Source: Pyrenochaeta sp. MPI-SDFR-AT-0127
Lineage: Eukaryota > Ascomycota > Dothideomycetes > Pleosporales > Cucurbitariaceae
Direction: 5' to 3'
NCBI GenBank assembly: GCA_020747015.1
Contig: JAGTJM010000022.1
Span: forward strand, 1 to 64,000
DNA: 64,000 nt
Made by a program: the position numbers and the translations under genes. The notes beneath the pieces were generated by a model. That model worked only from the letters and a program-made list of their open reading frames with translations. It did not search any database and had not been told where the DNA came from. Position 1 is the stretch's first letter. The number at the start of each line of letters is the position of its first letter. Below are positions 33,323 to 44,718 of the stretch, one piece after another.

Positions 33323-34133
33323 TCACTTCCCAAGCGCCTTGAGTCTCTCATCCACGAGCTTCGAGACCATCTTTTCCAGTATTGCAAACTCTCCATTCGC
33401 GGAGCCCTCAAAGTATCCTGCCACACTCTTCTCCACATATTTTCCGACCTGGTCTACCTCGACATTGACGTCGTCACCGGGGTTTTTGCTGGCTGTGACC
33501 ACCTTCTCTTGGGTATAAGCAATCAGCATCACCTCCCACCAGCCTTCTGGGCCATCTTGCACCTTGGTGACTGTTAAGCTTGCCCCATCAATGGTGACAT
33601 AGCCCTTCTCAACGATGTATCGCAGGACGGAGGTATCTCTCGGCCGGAAGCGGAATGTAAGGGCGTTGCCGTCAGGTGTCACGGACTGAATCGTCGCGGT
33701 AGTATCGACGTGTCCCTGTACAAAATGGCCGCCCATGCGTGTCTCTGCAGAGACGGCTCGCTCAAGATTGACCTTAGAGCCTTGCTTCAGTGCGCCGAGA
33801 TTCGTTCGGCGGAGGGTTTCGGGGGCAACACCGATCTTGAACGACGTCTTGTCGAACTCGGTGACAGTGAGGCATGTGCCTGTATCAAGTCAGACTCCGC
33901 CCGACGCACACGCCATGCTGCCATACCATTGACGCTGATGCTGTCGCCTAGATGCGCGTCGCTCAAAATGTCCTCACAGCCGGAGATTGTCAATGATGTG
34001 CCGCCACCCCCAGAGGATGTCTGATCAAGCTCCTCAAGGGCAGCAACAGCTAGCCATCATCAGCTGAGCGGCACAGAGGGGCGGATTTGTGCTACAGCTT
34101 ACTGCCAATTGTTTCAACGAGACCGGTAAACAT
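33323..34133 (-). CDS. RIB5: Riboflavin synthase alpha chain
   Basis: Predicted exons (minus) are 34133-34103, 34049-33927 and 33879-33323 (236 aa; introns 53 and 47 bp). It dismutates two 6,7-dimethyl-8-ribityllumazine molecules to riboflavin, the last step of vitamin B2 synthesis, in the cytosol as a homotrimer. Seen: the invariant start MFTGLVETIG; two tandem lumazine-binding barrels, the first with SISVNGTCLTV and the second with VTIDGASLTV; the linking GGHFVQGHVD; and a C-terminal helix. Size equals the yeast enzyme. It shares a 162-bp divergent promoter with the CoA-transferase gene at 34296. Confidence 0.96.
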
Positions 34134-34295
34134 GGTGGGGTTTGGTATTAGAGAAGTCCGCAGCATTGGTGGGGGTACGTAACTAAGGCTCGAGCCTCGG
34201 GAAGCGGAGCTTAAGCTCGGGAATACCTCATAGCAGCTTTGTCTTTCATAAAAAAAAACGCAAACCACCCCAGCTTCTTAAATATCAGACTCAAG

Positions 34296-36076
34296 ATGGC
34301 AGGACTGATTTGTACGAGCTCTAGAACCATTTTCCGGACCTCTTTGGCGTACCCACGACGCAATTCACTGCAATATGCTCCAAGAAGGAATCTCGCAACC
34401 GCAGCAAGTGCAGATGCATCAAATCTCCCTCTGGCTGGGATCAGAGTACTTGACATGACCCGAGTTCTGGCGGGAGTAAGTAAGGAATGAGAGATCAACT
34501 ATCGTGACTAAGAATGATGCAGCCGTACTGTACGCAGATTCTTGGAGATCTTGGGTATGCGATGGAGAGCCTTGTACGGACCAACATCCGAGGCTGGCGA
34601 CTCCCAGGGACCGGAGGCTGACACGGTGCTAGAGCGGATGTTATCAAGATCGAACATCCTACAAGGGGAGGTCAGTAGTTTCCCACGTTCTTCCTGCGCA
34701 TACGAGGTCTGATTGCACTAGATGATACGCGGGCATGGGGACCACCGTACGCCAAGTATACAGATGACAAAGAAGGCCCTGGAGAAAGCGCGTACTATCT
34801 CGGCGTAAGTGACGAAGAAATCTTGCAGCTGAATGTTTGAATTGAAGACAGCATAGGTGAACAGGAACAAGCGATCAATAGGCCTATCCTTTCAACATCC
34901 AGCCGGCGTCGACATCCTACACCGACTAGTCAAAGAGTGTGATGTTCTTGTCGAGAACTATCTTCCAGGTTCTCTTGCAAAGTATGCAATGGACTACAGC
35001 ACTGTGTCGAAAATTAATCCGAGCATCGTATATGCAAGCATCACTGGATACGGTCAGACAGGCCCTTACCGGAACAGAGCTGGATACGATGTTATGGTTG
35101 AAGCGTATGATTGATAAACCGAAGGAAACTTGAGACTCTAACATGTTATAGCGAGATGGGTTTGATGCACATAACAGGTGCACGAGATGGCCCGCCAGTG
35201 AAAGTGGGCGTTGCTGTTACTGATCTCACCACGGGACTTTAGTAGGTCTGCATGGACGACTTGCATGTAATAGAGAGAGGCTGACTGAGTCCCTCCTTTT
35301 CTCGCAGTACGTCCAATTCAGTCATGGCGGCTCTTCTAGGGCGGATGAAGACAGGCAAAGGACAGCATATCGATGTTGCGTTGAGTGACTGCCAAGTAGC
35401 GACACTTGCGAACATTGCTAGCTCATGTCTCATCAGTGGCAAGAGAGATACCGGGAGGTGGGGAACTTCGCACCCATCGATAGTGCCGTATAGAGCCTTC
35501 AAGACATCTGACGGAGATATTTTGCTAGGAGGTGGTAATGACCGCCTCTATGGCGTGATATGCGTTAAGATTGGAAGACCCGAGTGGATCACAGATGAGA
35601 GGTTCAAAACGAATGCCCTTCGAGTCATGAACAGAGATGTTTTGGAAGATCTTATTGAAAAAGAAACGTGCCAGAAGAGCACTCAGGATTGGCTTGAGAT
35701 TTTGGAAGGATCTGGCATGCGTAAGTGACCCTCGGACGGAATAGGTCTACGACTAATTAGACACCTAGCCTATGCGGCTATCAACGACGTTCAAGACACA
35801 TTGAATCATGAGCATGGTGCGCTGCCCATCTAGATGTGACTCATCGCATACTGACTGCATCTAGTACGCGCCCGAGATATGGTACAAGAAGTCGACCACC
35901 CCAGTTGTGGGCCCATCAAATTGGTTAATACTCCCGTCAAATGGTCAGATGCAAAACCTGGTATCAGACATCCGCCCCCAACGCTGGGTCAACACACGGA
36001 TGAAATTCTCGGAGCTATGTTGGGCATGAGTAGGGAAGATGTCGAAGGTCTGAGAGACGAGGGAGTTATAGCATAA
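34296..36076 (+). CDS. Mitochondrial class III CoA-transferase (SUGCT-like)
   Basis: Predicted exons are 34296-34475, 34523-34554, 34633-34670, 34722-34804, 34857-35104, 35152-35241, 35308-35720, 35769-35816 and 35865-36076 (447 aa). Class III (CaiB/BaiF) enzymes move CoA between carboxylic acids; the closest known type is succinyl-CoA:glutarate CoA-transferase of mitochondria. Seen: a basic, Ser/Arg-rich N-terminus typical of mitochondrial import; GIRVLDMTRVLAGPYCTQ; LGDLGADVIKIEHP; GDDTRAWGPPY; NRNKRSIGLSF; and the catalytic Asp in NRAGYDVMVEA. Eight introns of 47-78 bp, two exons under 40 nt, all phases consistent. The actual acyl substrate cannot be told from sequence. Confidence 0.92.
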
Positions 36077-36593
36077 GACGTTGATGGAGGGTATAGTGTC
36101 AGTGTAGTCCATGGCGCACATGTCAAAAAACGGGGGGGGGGGGGGGGAGGGGTCTTTATCCATTCCTGGAACTATTACCAACGGTCATAGAATTCACATT
36201 TACAACCCCGCTTGCGGTCTCAGTTTTCCATAATCTCTCATCAGACCGTCAATCCAGACACTACATGCCGTCCTTGGCCCTGCTGTTGAGCTCCTGCTAT
36301 AGTGTACATGCTGTCGAAATGCCTTCGTTCGCGGACAGTGCTGCATGGATTGGGGAGGGCTACTTTTAACATATTCTATGGCCCACATGGCTTGGACTTA
36401 GTGCAGGGTGTGAATCATGAGTAGTGGTTCATTGCTGCATGGGCGCCGCTAATTCCGCTAGCTCCACTGCACGGACATGATCATTCGCAACATTCTCCAG
36501 CACCCTCTTTCAATTGCTCTTCAACACGCTCATTGAGTGCAGTTGCACTATTTCTAGTCAGGCATTGCCAGTCCCAGGACCTTAAAGAGCGAT
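36077..36593. other. Intergenic region with a 16-G tract
   Basis: No gene seen. It contains the poly-G run at 36132-36147 and the promoter of the PHD-finger gene. Confidence 0.5.
36132..36147. repeat. Poly-G tract (16 G)
   Basis: An uninterrupted run of 16 G preceded by a short A-run, about 55 bp after the stop of the CoA-transferase gene. Confidence 0.8.
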
Positions 36594-38203
36594 ATGGACT
36601 CCACAAGTCCTGCACACGAATATGTAGCTACCGGCAATGGTACGCCTTGCCCAACTGGCGGCGCAGCAAGCATGCCAGAATCGACTTCTCAATCAGCAAC
36701 GCCTATGCCACCTGCATGGTCAGCGCAAATGTCGACCTTTCCAGCAAACAATAGTGCGGCCGCGGGTCCCAGCTTTCCTCAGTTCTCAGCCTCGACTGCT
36801 GCCATTCTTGAGCGGCTTCAAGGAAAGAGTGGCCATGCATCCGGAAGCGCAGCATTCGAGGCGAAGCGGGCGGAGATATTGCAAAGCTACGTTACTAGCG
36901 ACAAACTGCCGACTCCCCCGCCAATCCCTAGCAGCGGCCGTAGGGGCAGAGGAGGCAGAGTTGGGACGCCGAGCGGACTGAAGACAGAGGTAGGTGCATT
37001 GCCCGCCAGTGCTTCGTCTTCGCGTGGTTCGGGTCGCGGGCGCGGACGTGGTAAGGGACGAAGAGGAGGCAGAGGCGGCAAGCGGAAGCGCTCCGAGAGT
37101 GACGAGGACGACGATGTAAGTTGAAATGGTACATTCCCATGCAGCTGTCTAACAAGACCAAGGCCGATGACGATTCCGACATCTCATCATCATACACCCC
37201 ACTCCCCACACGAACAAAGTCTGGCCGAAGTGTGAATAAGCCAGTTACATTTGTGCCAACACTGCCAGAACCATCACAAGGCGTCAAGCGGAGGAAGTCA
37301 ACCAAAACTTTGCTTGCCGCGAAATGCAAGACATGCCACCGAGAAACAGAACCCTCGAACAACCGCATAGTATTCTGTGATGCATGCAGTACCGCCTATC
37401 ACCAATACTGTCACAATCCGCCTATCAGTAACGAAGTCGTGACTGTGCTCGAGAAGGAATGGCTCTGTGGGCCGTGCATGCGGACAAAGCAGAGCATCGT
37501 TCAGGGTACGCAGGATCTGGTTGCTGCAGTGAGTCTTTCGTTAGATGAGGTATGTCTAAACGCACCCTTGTGGCCACCAAGGCTCATCACTTCATAGAAA
37601 CGCGCCTACTTCTCCACCCTTTCGCCGCAGCAACTTGTATCCCTACTACTTACCGCCGTAATTCGTCACCCTGAATTACCTGTCTTTCCACCAAATGTTC
37701 AAGGTCTAATTCCAGCTTCTGCAACCAACAACACCCAACAACTATCCGCTCCAGCTCTTCATCGCGTTCCACAGCCGCAGTACCAACCATCGTCAACGTT
37801 TCAACCCTCGCTAGTTTCTCCCCCTAATGGCCACACTCCTACAGGCCATCACCTACAGCCACATAACCTCCCCTCGCAATCGGATATGGACCCCGCTGAA
37901 GCCCAGCTTCTTGGGGAATTCCGCTCCCAACAGCCTAATCTTCCGTCGCAATCAACGCGCACAACAATTGACCTTGCCGGAAATCATTACGAAGAAGACG
38001 ATGGCTACGACACCGATCCTCCCGCTCATTACCCTAAGCCTGGGAATGGCCTCGCAAGAACCCTTCGACCCGAAAGTGAAGACCTAAATTGGCTTGTGGA
38101 CGACAACTTTGAGGTATTTAGCCATGGATGGAAGGGGGATGGGACGGGCATGGGGCCAGACGGGACGTTGGACGGCATGGGCAGTGGACAGAAGGTGGTG
38201 TAG
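36594..38203 (+). CDS. PHD-finger protein with RGG-type basic region
   Basis: Predicted exons are 36594-37115, 37163-37549 and 37598-38203 (504 aa; introns 47 and 48 bp). PHD fingers read histone tails, so a nuclear chromatin role is likely. Seen: a low-complexity N-terminus; a Gly/Arg-rich block (RGRGRGKGRRGGRGG) followed by KRKR, then an acidic patch; a PHD finger with the C4HC3 order in CKTCHRE, VFCDACSTAYHQYCH and WLCGPC; and a Pro/Gln/Ser-rich C-terminal half ending in GWKGDGTGMG. No catalytic domain. It could be a subunit of a histone-modifying complex, but which one is not visible. Confidence 0.88.
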
Positions 38204-38587
38204 GACGCTGCTAAAAGGGCGAAGGACAATGTTAAGGCAAAGAGTGATGGAGCGAGCTGAACGACCGACACGAGTGAAATTCTGACCGAATTGGGAAGTA
38301 ATGCGATGTAGTCTTCAGCAGCAAGCCAAATGAGGGTGCTAACAAAGTCAAGTTCAAGCCTAGGCTGATCTAAGAAGTACCACAGTCTCACGGCAAACAA
38401 ACAAGGTCTACCAGCTTGCTCGATTTTGCGGAAAGGAAAATCTGGTTTAATCCCCAGCCGTGGATAAAGCAGGCATGGTATCTGAAATCTGAGGGCCAAG
38501 CAAAAGACAAAAAGTAGCAAAAGCAGCAGGCCATCTTAGCCAAGGACTCCATCAACGCCGCAGATGCGAAGCTCAGGAATCCGGCCT
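38204..38587. other. Convergent 3' spacer
   Basis: Spacer between the PHD-finger gene and the converging kinesin gene. Nothing recognised. Confidence 0.5.
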
Positions 38588-40774
38588 TCAAACATCATCT
38601 CCAAGGCCCAACGTTCGCTCTGGGTCTTCCCACCTCTTACTTTTAAGCACGCGCATCTTCTTGACGGGGCTTGCGGATCTATTCTGCGCTTCGCGCTCCC
38701 TTGCTTCTAGCTTAGCCCGGAGCGCCTCGTTCTCGCGCTCCAGCACATCAACTCGCTCCTGGAGCTCTGGATCTGGATCCTCATAGATCTTGACCTCTTG
38801 CCGCATCTGCGCCTTTGTCGCTCTGATCACAACGTCAATCTTACTATCCAAATGTGCTTGCTGATGATCCTGCTCATTATCCAATGCAGCTTGCCAACGT
38901 CTCCGCTCCTGATCGACAGCAGTTTCCATCTCGAGATAGCACTCGTCGCGAACCTCCTGCTCCAGGTCGGCCATGTGGTCTTCTGCTGCGGCCCAGGAGG
39001 CTTCAGCGGCTTTGCGGCGGGCTGTTTCCTCTGAGAGCCGGAGGGCGAAGACCTCCATCTCCGCAGTAAGACGTGCGATTTCAGCGTTGGAATGTTCGAG
39101 TTCTTCAAGCACGGAGGAGGGGGTTGTGCGACCTGATGAGGAAGTTCCAGAAGTTTTGAGTGGGGCACCAGAGAGGATGGTGGCGGTTGTGGACGGTATC
39201 CGGGGGACGGTTACTTCGCGTGCAAGAGCAGAGTAGCGCAGGATTTGAGATGTGGCATTGAAGTCTCCTTGAGGGTCCGCTGTTACCACCATGATGGACT
39301 TCTGAGGTTGGTGGTGGTGGTGTTGTGTGTGGCGGGTTGAGGAGGGGAAAGAATTGGAGAAGAGCAGTTCGGTCAATTTGCATTGGCGAAAGGGAACAAT
39401 GTTCTGGTGACATGTCAGTAGGTGTAACTTTGAGATACGAGTACATGCGCACCTTGGATCCGCCTTGGTTGTCAGATTGCATTTGCATGCACTGCCCCAG
39501 GTACATGAGGGATTCGTTGATCTTGCCAGCCTCAGCAAGCGTCTCACCAGCAGTCTTCGCATTTCGAGCTCGCTCGGAGCCAGCCAGGTCAACGATAGTC
39601 AAGCTGCTACTTGACCATGAGCCCTTCCGCTGTGCGTCGCGTTTTTTTATTTCAATGCAAAAGAAGCCGTGACTGCGTGAGCTGACGGCGTTGCTGCCAG
39701 TGCCCGCGACTTTGCGCTCCATGAGACCAGTCTCAAGCACCATGATGGCCTCGTCGAAGCTACCGCAGATGATTTTGGTAAGGCCCGCTACAACTTTGCG
39801 ATCCTGGCTCTGCTCTGTGCTCTTGAAGAGCAGTGCCCGGCGCTTGACATTTGGCTGCTTGTTCTTCAATGCGTTCCCAGTCAAAAGGTCAAAGATGCGG
39901 TCATTGTACACTTCGTACATGGAAATGACGATGGCATATTCGGCAGTGGGATCTGCTGGAATCTCAATGTCTGTGACGGAGGGCGTTTGCGGGAGCACCG
40001 AGGGCCGTGGAATCTTGTTTGTGCGGACGGACGCGGCCATGAGGAATGAACTGCAGTCCTAAGGTGGGCGTTAGTGAGCATCGGGCTTTCCAGGAGCTGA
40101 AAAAAAAATGCTGGGACAAGGTACAAAGATGGGCTTACCGGCATAGGGGTTTGCGCCCGCGAGGGGCAGCGCTCAGACTGGTTGTCGCCGTACAACGAGT
40201 CCAGATATGCAGTGGCGGTGAACATGTGCGCTTCTGACACGTCGGCTGCTGCGAGAGACGAGAAGGCCGGTGCGCCATAGATGGACTGCACGAGCTGTTC
40301 CTGGCAGCAACGGAAGATGACATCGAGCGTCATCTGAACGAGGCCGCGCTGTGTCTTTGTGCCGAGGATGGTGTGGCTCTGCACGCTGTTAGCACTGGCA
40401 CTCATCTGCCGCCGCTGGGCTTCGCAGCGTCACACCTTGCCGGAGCCCGTCACGCCCAGCGTCGCCAGCAGTCCGTCGCGGCCATGGTGGCCGCGAGTGC
40501 CCAAGACGCCTGCAATCATGGGAACCACGCCGGTGCCCTTGAACAGGTCCATTTGCCGCGCATCTTCCTCAAACACCTGGGTAAAGGCAAAGCGCTCGAC
40601 CGCGCGCTTGCGGTTGTCGTGCGAAGGCGGCTTGATGGTGATGTGTGTCGGGTGGCCGCCCTCGCAGTCTTCGACGCTGAGGAAGCGGCCATGTCCCGCG
40701 TGGGATGGGCGCAGCCGGAGGAATACATCAAAGAGGGCGCTCGAGGGCCGTGGCGGTGGCGGATCCATGGTCAT
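38588..40774 (-). CDS. Kinesin motor protein (N-terminal motor, kinesin-6-like)
   Basis: Predicted exons (minus) are 40774-40436, 40378-40139, 40058-39453 and 39403-38588 (666 aa). Kinesins walk on microtubules using ATP. Seen: an N-terminal motor with a P-loop TGSGKSHT (split by intron 1), a diverged strand EYAIVISMYEVYNDRIFDLL, switch I NAVSSRSHGFF, switch II IVDLAGSERARNAKTAG, then the motor-closing FRQCKLTELLF and a His/Gln/Pro-rich insertion before KSIMVVTADP. A coiled coil follows at about 500-640 (LEELEHSNAEIARLTAEMEV), and a short basic tail ends the protein. The loops within the motor and an insertion near SLYGDNQ recall kinesin-6 (spindle midzone) proteins, but the subfamily call is tentative. 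Its start is only 197 bp from the start of the divergent F-box-like gene. Confidence 0.9.
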
Positions 40775-40971
40775 GGTGTCGTTCGTCTGTTCGCCTTTGG
40801 TATGTCGTATGTAACAAACGGCCTCCTGCTCATGCTCCCCCAGTGTCGGTCAACATAACCCGCGTCGTCGTTGCCCAAGCAACCGACGCGCCTGCCTTGT
40901 CGCGCTATGACGCCATATCTCCGGCGACACCCCTGTCCACCACTACCTCACACTGGCCTCTCTGCTCCGAC

Positions 40972-42288
40972 ATGAAGTACATACCAGACGATATCCTCGT
41001 CGCAACTGCAACTCAATCGCGGTGTGAGGATTCTGCGCCCTCGGGCCTGCTCCGCTTCATCAACGTGTCCCAAAGATGGCGTACACTTGGCCTGCCGCTC
41101 CTCTGCAGCAACATTAGCCTCACAACAATATCACTGGAGCAGTTTCGGTTCGCCCGTGTCTTTGTCCCCTCCAAATATGGACAGTTTGTGCGCTCACTGT
41201 CGTTGCGCGTTGGCGGAGGACGATCATCCATGGACAAGCATCCCTTTCCTTCCACATCACTGTTGAAATTCATGGACCCCGGATGAACTGCCCGCAGCCG
41301 TAGTTGACAACATCTTGAGCGTTGGTGAGGATGCTTGATCGACAAATAAGAGACTTGATGATCATGTTGCACCTTTTGTTCTCATCTTCGCACAATATAT
41401 CCCAATTCTGGGAACATCCGCCAAATACTCCCACGCATGCAAAGTGTGCGCCTGCGACTAGCAGTCATGTGTTCAGCTATGTTCGAGCCTACCAAGTTGC
41501 CTGATGATGACCGCAGGAAGGAACCATCACACTACCCATCAGAGCACTAGCCCATTGCATTGTCCAACTTCCGATCCTTGATCGTAACCTGTGAGGACCC
41601 CTTTTATGGCGAGCATTTGTTAAACCGCGAATCCGAAGGCCATAGGCCAGGACAAATCAGGGCAGAAGCTTGGTGTGCCATCACCTCAAGTCTCGTCGAG
41701 CTCGCCATACGGCAAGCAGTGAAGGTAGCAAAAGCAAAAATATTTGTTCTATCGAAACTTGGGGAGATCCCGCTAATCTGGAAGTAGAAACACACCTCTG
41801 CGTAGATGTAGTTAACAAGGCTACATGGACATTCCCTTGTATTCCTCAAGGTCTTGACTCCTCAGTATCAAGCTACACCCTTGCTCGGTCTCCTGACAGG
41901 GTTGAGCAGATCATTAGCAGCGATATAGACGATATAGACGACAATGTTGGGGAATACATGCGGAGAAGTGTTGCTAGTAGTGTGAGATTGCTTGCCGATG
42001 TACTGAAGGCGCAGGATGAAGGTTTTCCATCTTTTGCGGCAGGCTGTCTCGAAAAAGTTGGTCACAATTTGACAGAACAGTGGCTAAATGTGCATCCTGG
42101 TGTGCCAAAGTCGAGAACCTTAACGCAATGAGCAGAGAACGGACCTGAAGCTCGCTTTAGGAGAAAGGAAAACCGAGTTTGACTACTTTGCGTTTAGACC
42201 TGTCAAAGAAATCACGCCTGCAGGTTGGGTGCACAAGGAACCAGACATGGAGTTGGAGCGAGCATGTGTGGTGCAAACTGAAACATGA
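40972..42288 (+). pseudogene. Broken F-box/LRR-like gene
   Basis: The segment begins with an F-box-like N-terminus (MKYIPDDILVATATQ then GLLRFINVSQRWRTLGLPLL) and ends in a coherent C-terminus (GWVHKEPDMELERACVVQTET). The pieces lie in different frames. After FMDP at about 41280 the frame changes at a run of four C, and the shifted frame reads DELPAAVVDNIL before stopping. A second shift occurs at about 41785, between EIPLIWK and ETHLCVDVV. A 46-bp GTGCAT...CAG intron at about 42089-42134 still joins the last two parts. Region 41300-41560 is not interpretable. F-box proteins recruit substrates to SCF ubiquitin ligases. The pattern fits a decayed member of the large, fast-evolving fungal F-box family, though sequencing indels could also cause it. 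Confidence 0.55.
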
Positions 42289-42477
42289 AGGGTGGGCCCA
42301 GTAGATTACAACCCTTTGCTGAATCAAGATAATGCCACAATAAACAATACCCCTCCCGCGTGCGCTATCCTTGTCAAGTCTGTCTTGGGATGGAAACGAG
42401 GCTGGTAAGTCTCAAGCAGTGTGCACGCACTGATTTCTGTCCTGGACATGGTGTACAATGCCTATTTGCCCACATGA

Positions 42478-44071
42478 CTAATAGAAGCAAATAGTACGAA
42501 TCTCCACACTCTCACGCATCGGCGCATTCGGAGGACTGGTGGGATCAACAAAGGCTGTGTGGCCAACGAAACGCGCCCGACCATCCGTGGCGGAATCATA
42601 CGTCTTCAACAAGATGGCTTGCTGTGGGGTCATCTTGGGGAAATAATACCACTTGTGCCTTGGGGAATGCTTCATGACATAATTTTCCCCATCTCTTTCT
42701 CGATAGCGGAGGAAGAGCTTGAAGAAGTCCTCATCCCTGCAGGACTCGACGTCGCACATGGCCAAGGGGCGCTCCTCAACAATGTTCAGTGGCTTCCAAA
42801 CGTTAATGAATGAGACCCGACGGGACAAGAGGTCCTCAGCCTCTTCTCCAAGAAGCTGGGTAACACGGACTGGGCCCGATTCAGCAGTGTAATCGCAGTG
42901 AACAAGCATAACTGGAGTGCGCTGGGAAGTATTTTTCTCGTCGGTAAGTTTCTTTTGTGCGTTTCTTTCGGTACGTATAGTGTGGTCGAAAACAAGAACC
43001 CGCTTCGCACCCGTCGTCCTCTTCAGTAATTCCACAACTTCTGGATAAAAGCTTGACCGTACAGCCTCATCATCATCCCAGTCGTCGTGGTTTGCCTTAA
43101 ATTCATGAAGCGAAAACCCATTCCTGTCGATTGTAAAGTCTTTCGCGTTCGGCCACGCGTCGTGTATGTTTATCTCTACGGGTGCGTCCCCTGGGGTGTG
43201 AATGTCCTTAGCCTTTTCGCTCTCGTAGAAGTAGATTTCAGTGGGTTTATCCACCGCATTGGTGTAATTAACGGTGGTAGTGACGGAGGTACGTACAGTG
43301 GCAGGCGGCCCGCTTGGAAGAAGAGCCTTGTCCACCGCCACTTGCGTCTTCTTCCAGCCATCCAACTGCTCTACACCATCAACGAGCCACCTTTTGATAT
43401 TCGGATACTGGTCCAGGGGCAGTTTCTGGTGCCGCCACAGGTGCATGTCCGCAGCAACAGCAATGTCGGCAATGGTGACATTGTCGCCCGTTAACCACTT
43501 GTGCTTGCTAAGGCGGGCTTCCAGGATGCTGGCACCTCTGTGAAATTTCTCAGATTCGGCGTCAGTAACCTTCTGGTCAGGTTCAGCCTTCATCAAGGGC
43601 TTGACAACATTCTCAACGAGGTAGACATAGCACGTGGGGAACCACGATGAGGCTTCCCAGAGCAACCACCGGTTAACGTCAGCGCGACGCTTCAAGTCTT
43701 TCGGATACATAGACTCAGCGCCAGACTTGTCAGCGGCGTACATTAGAATAGCATTCTTTGGAGCTAAGGATTAGCTTCCATGTTGTCTCGATACGTGCCC
43801 TATAACTCACCGATTCCGTAAGTGTCAGATCATCGCCATCTGTCGCAGCCGGAACAGTTTCGTGGGGATTGATCTTCTTGTAGTCATCGCTCTTGTGCTC
43901 TGCAGTGAAGTAATTGATGTAGTTTTGGTTGTAGTCAGCCTTCATTTGCTCCAGCCCAGCCAGGACCTTACGGCTGTTGACCTGTGCAGCACAGGGTGTC
44001 AGCCCATGTTATATCGTCCAATGCGAATATGGGCATACCGTGCATGGATCACAATAGACCTGGATGGTCAT
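42478..44071 (-). CDS. Glutathione S-transferase fused to CmcJ/AsaB-type oxidoreductase domain
   Basis: Predicted exons (minus) are 44071-44039, 43981-43811 and 43755-42478 (493 aa; introns 57 and 55 bp). Residues 1 to about 220 form a GST: thioredoxin-like start with CDPCTVNSRKVLAGLEQM, LTESNAILMYAADK (glutathione-binding Glu-Ser), then the helical domain with WLTGDNVTIADIAVAADMHLW. Residues from about 235 to the end match the CmcJ/AsaB/GA4-desaturase-like family: NYTNAVDKPTEIYFYE, FSLHEFKANHDDWDDDEAV, VLVFDHTIR, MLVHCDYTAESGPVRV, SFINVWKPL and a final RESVEIRTICFY. CmcJ-type proteins act in cephamycin methoxylation, and AsaB-type proteins in fungal specialised metabolism. One polypeptide with both parts suggests a glutathione-linked redox reaction, which is inference. 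Not a translation factor EF1B-gamma, despite the GST start. Confidence 0.9.
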
Positions 44072-44718
44072 TTTGGAAGGAAAGCTTGGAGTTTGTGGAG
44101 AAGTACAGACACCAAGATGCCGGCGGAGAGACATGGACCCTTAAATGTGCGCGTTATCCTTGAGCTCTCAGCCCTACCCGTACAAGGTAGCTACCCCGCA
44201 TTTGTTTCTGCATTTGGTCGATACGCGGTTGCACGCTGTCGGCAACGTTCTGCCCTCTGGCCCAATTGCGGGGACAGGAAAGGGCAATACCAAAATGCTA
44301 AACAATTTGTCATGGATCCGTCGCTCAAGGCGCCTGCATGGACGAGCCGTCATCGTCACAGCTAACAGCTCGACTCCGTTCGCCCGAAACAACCAACAGT
44401 CACTGAAAGAGTGAAATTCCCATGGTGGCTGTATTCTGCCTCTTTGTATGCAGCAAGTGCGGAGCCTCCTTTTGCGGTGAGGTCAGCACAATGGACTACC
44501 CCACATCCTTGTCCTGCATGCGCCTGTGTCGGCTAACCGACGGCTATACGTGCATAGAAAGGCCCGAGTCATGTCTAACGCTGGAAACTCATGTGCATCA
44601 GAGAAGACTCACATTCTCGGAGCACTCATCAATCACATCACACCTGTACCTTACTTCAGCAAGTGTGCCACTTCCAAATAGCTTCCCCGAAACAACCCCC
44701 CACCCCCTGGATCGCGCC
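44072..44718. other. Intergenic region without a supported gene
   Basis: Promoter of the GST-CmcJ gene and 3' end of the beta-glucosidase gene. A plus-strand open frame at 44422-45045 overlaps the glucosidase coding region antisense and is rejected. Confidence 0.5.

Noticed and set aside
43730..44071. Translation elongation factor EF1B-gamma
   Set aside because: The GST part alone could suggest it, but the C-terminal half is clearly CmcJ/AsaB-like and not the EF1G domain.
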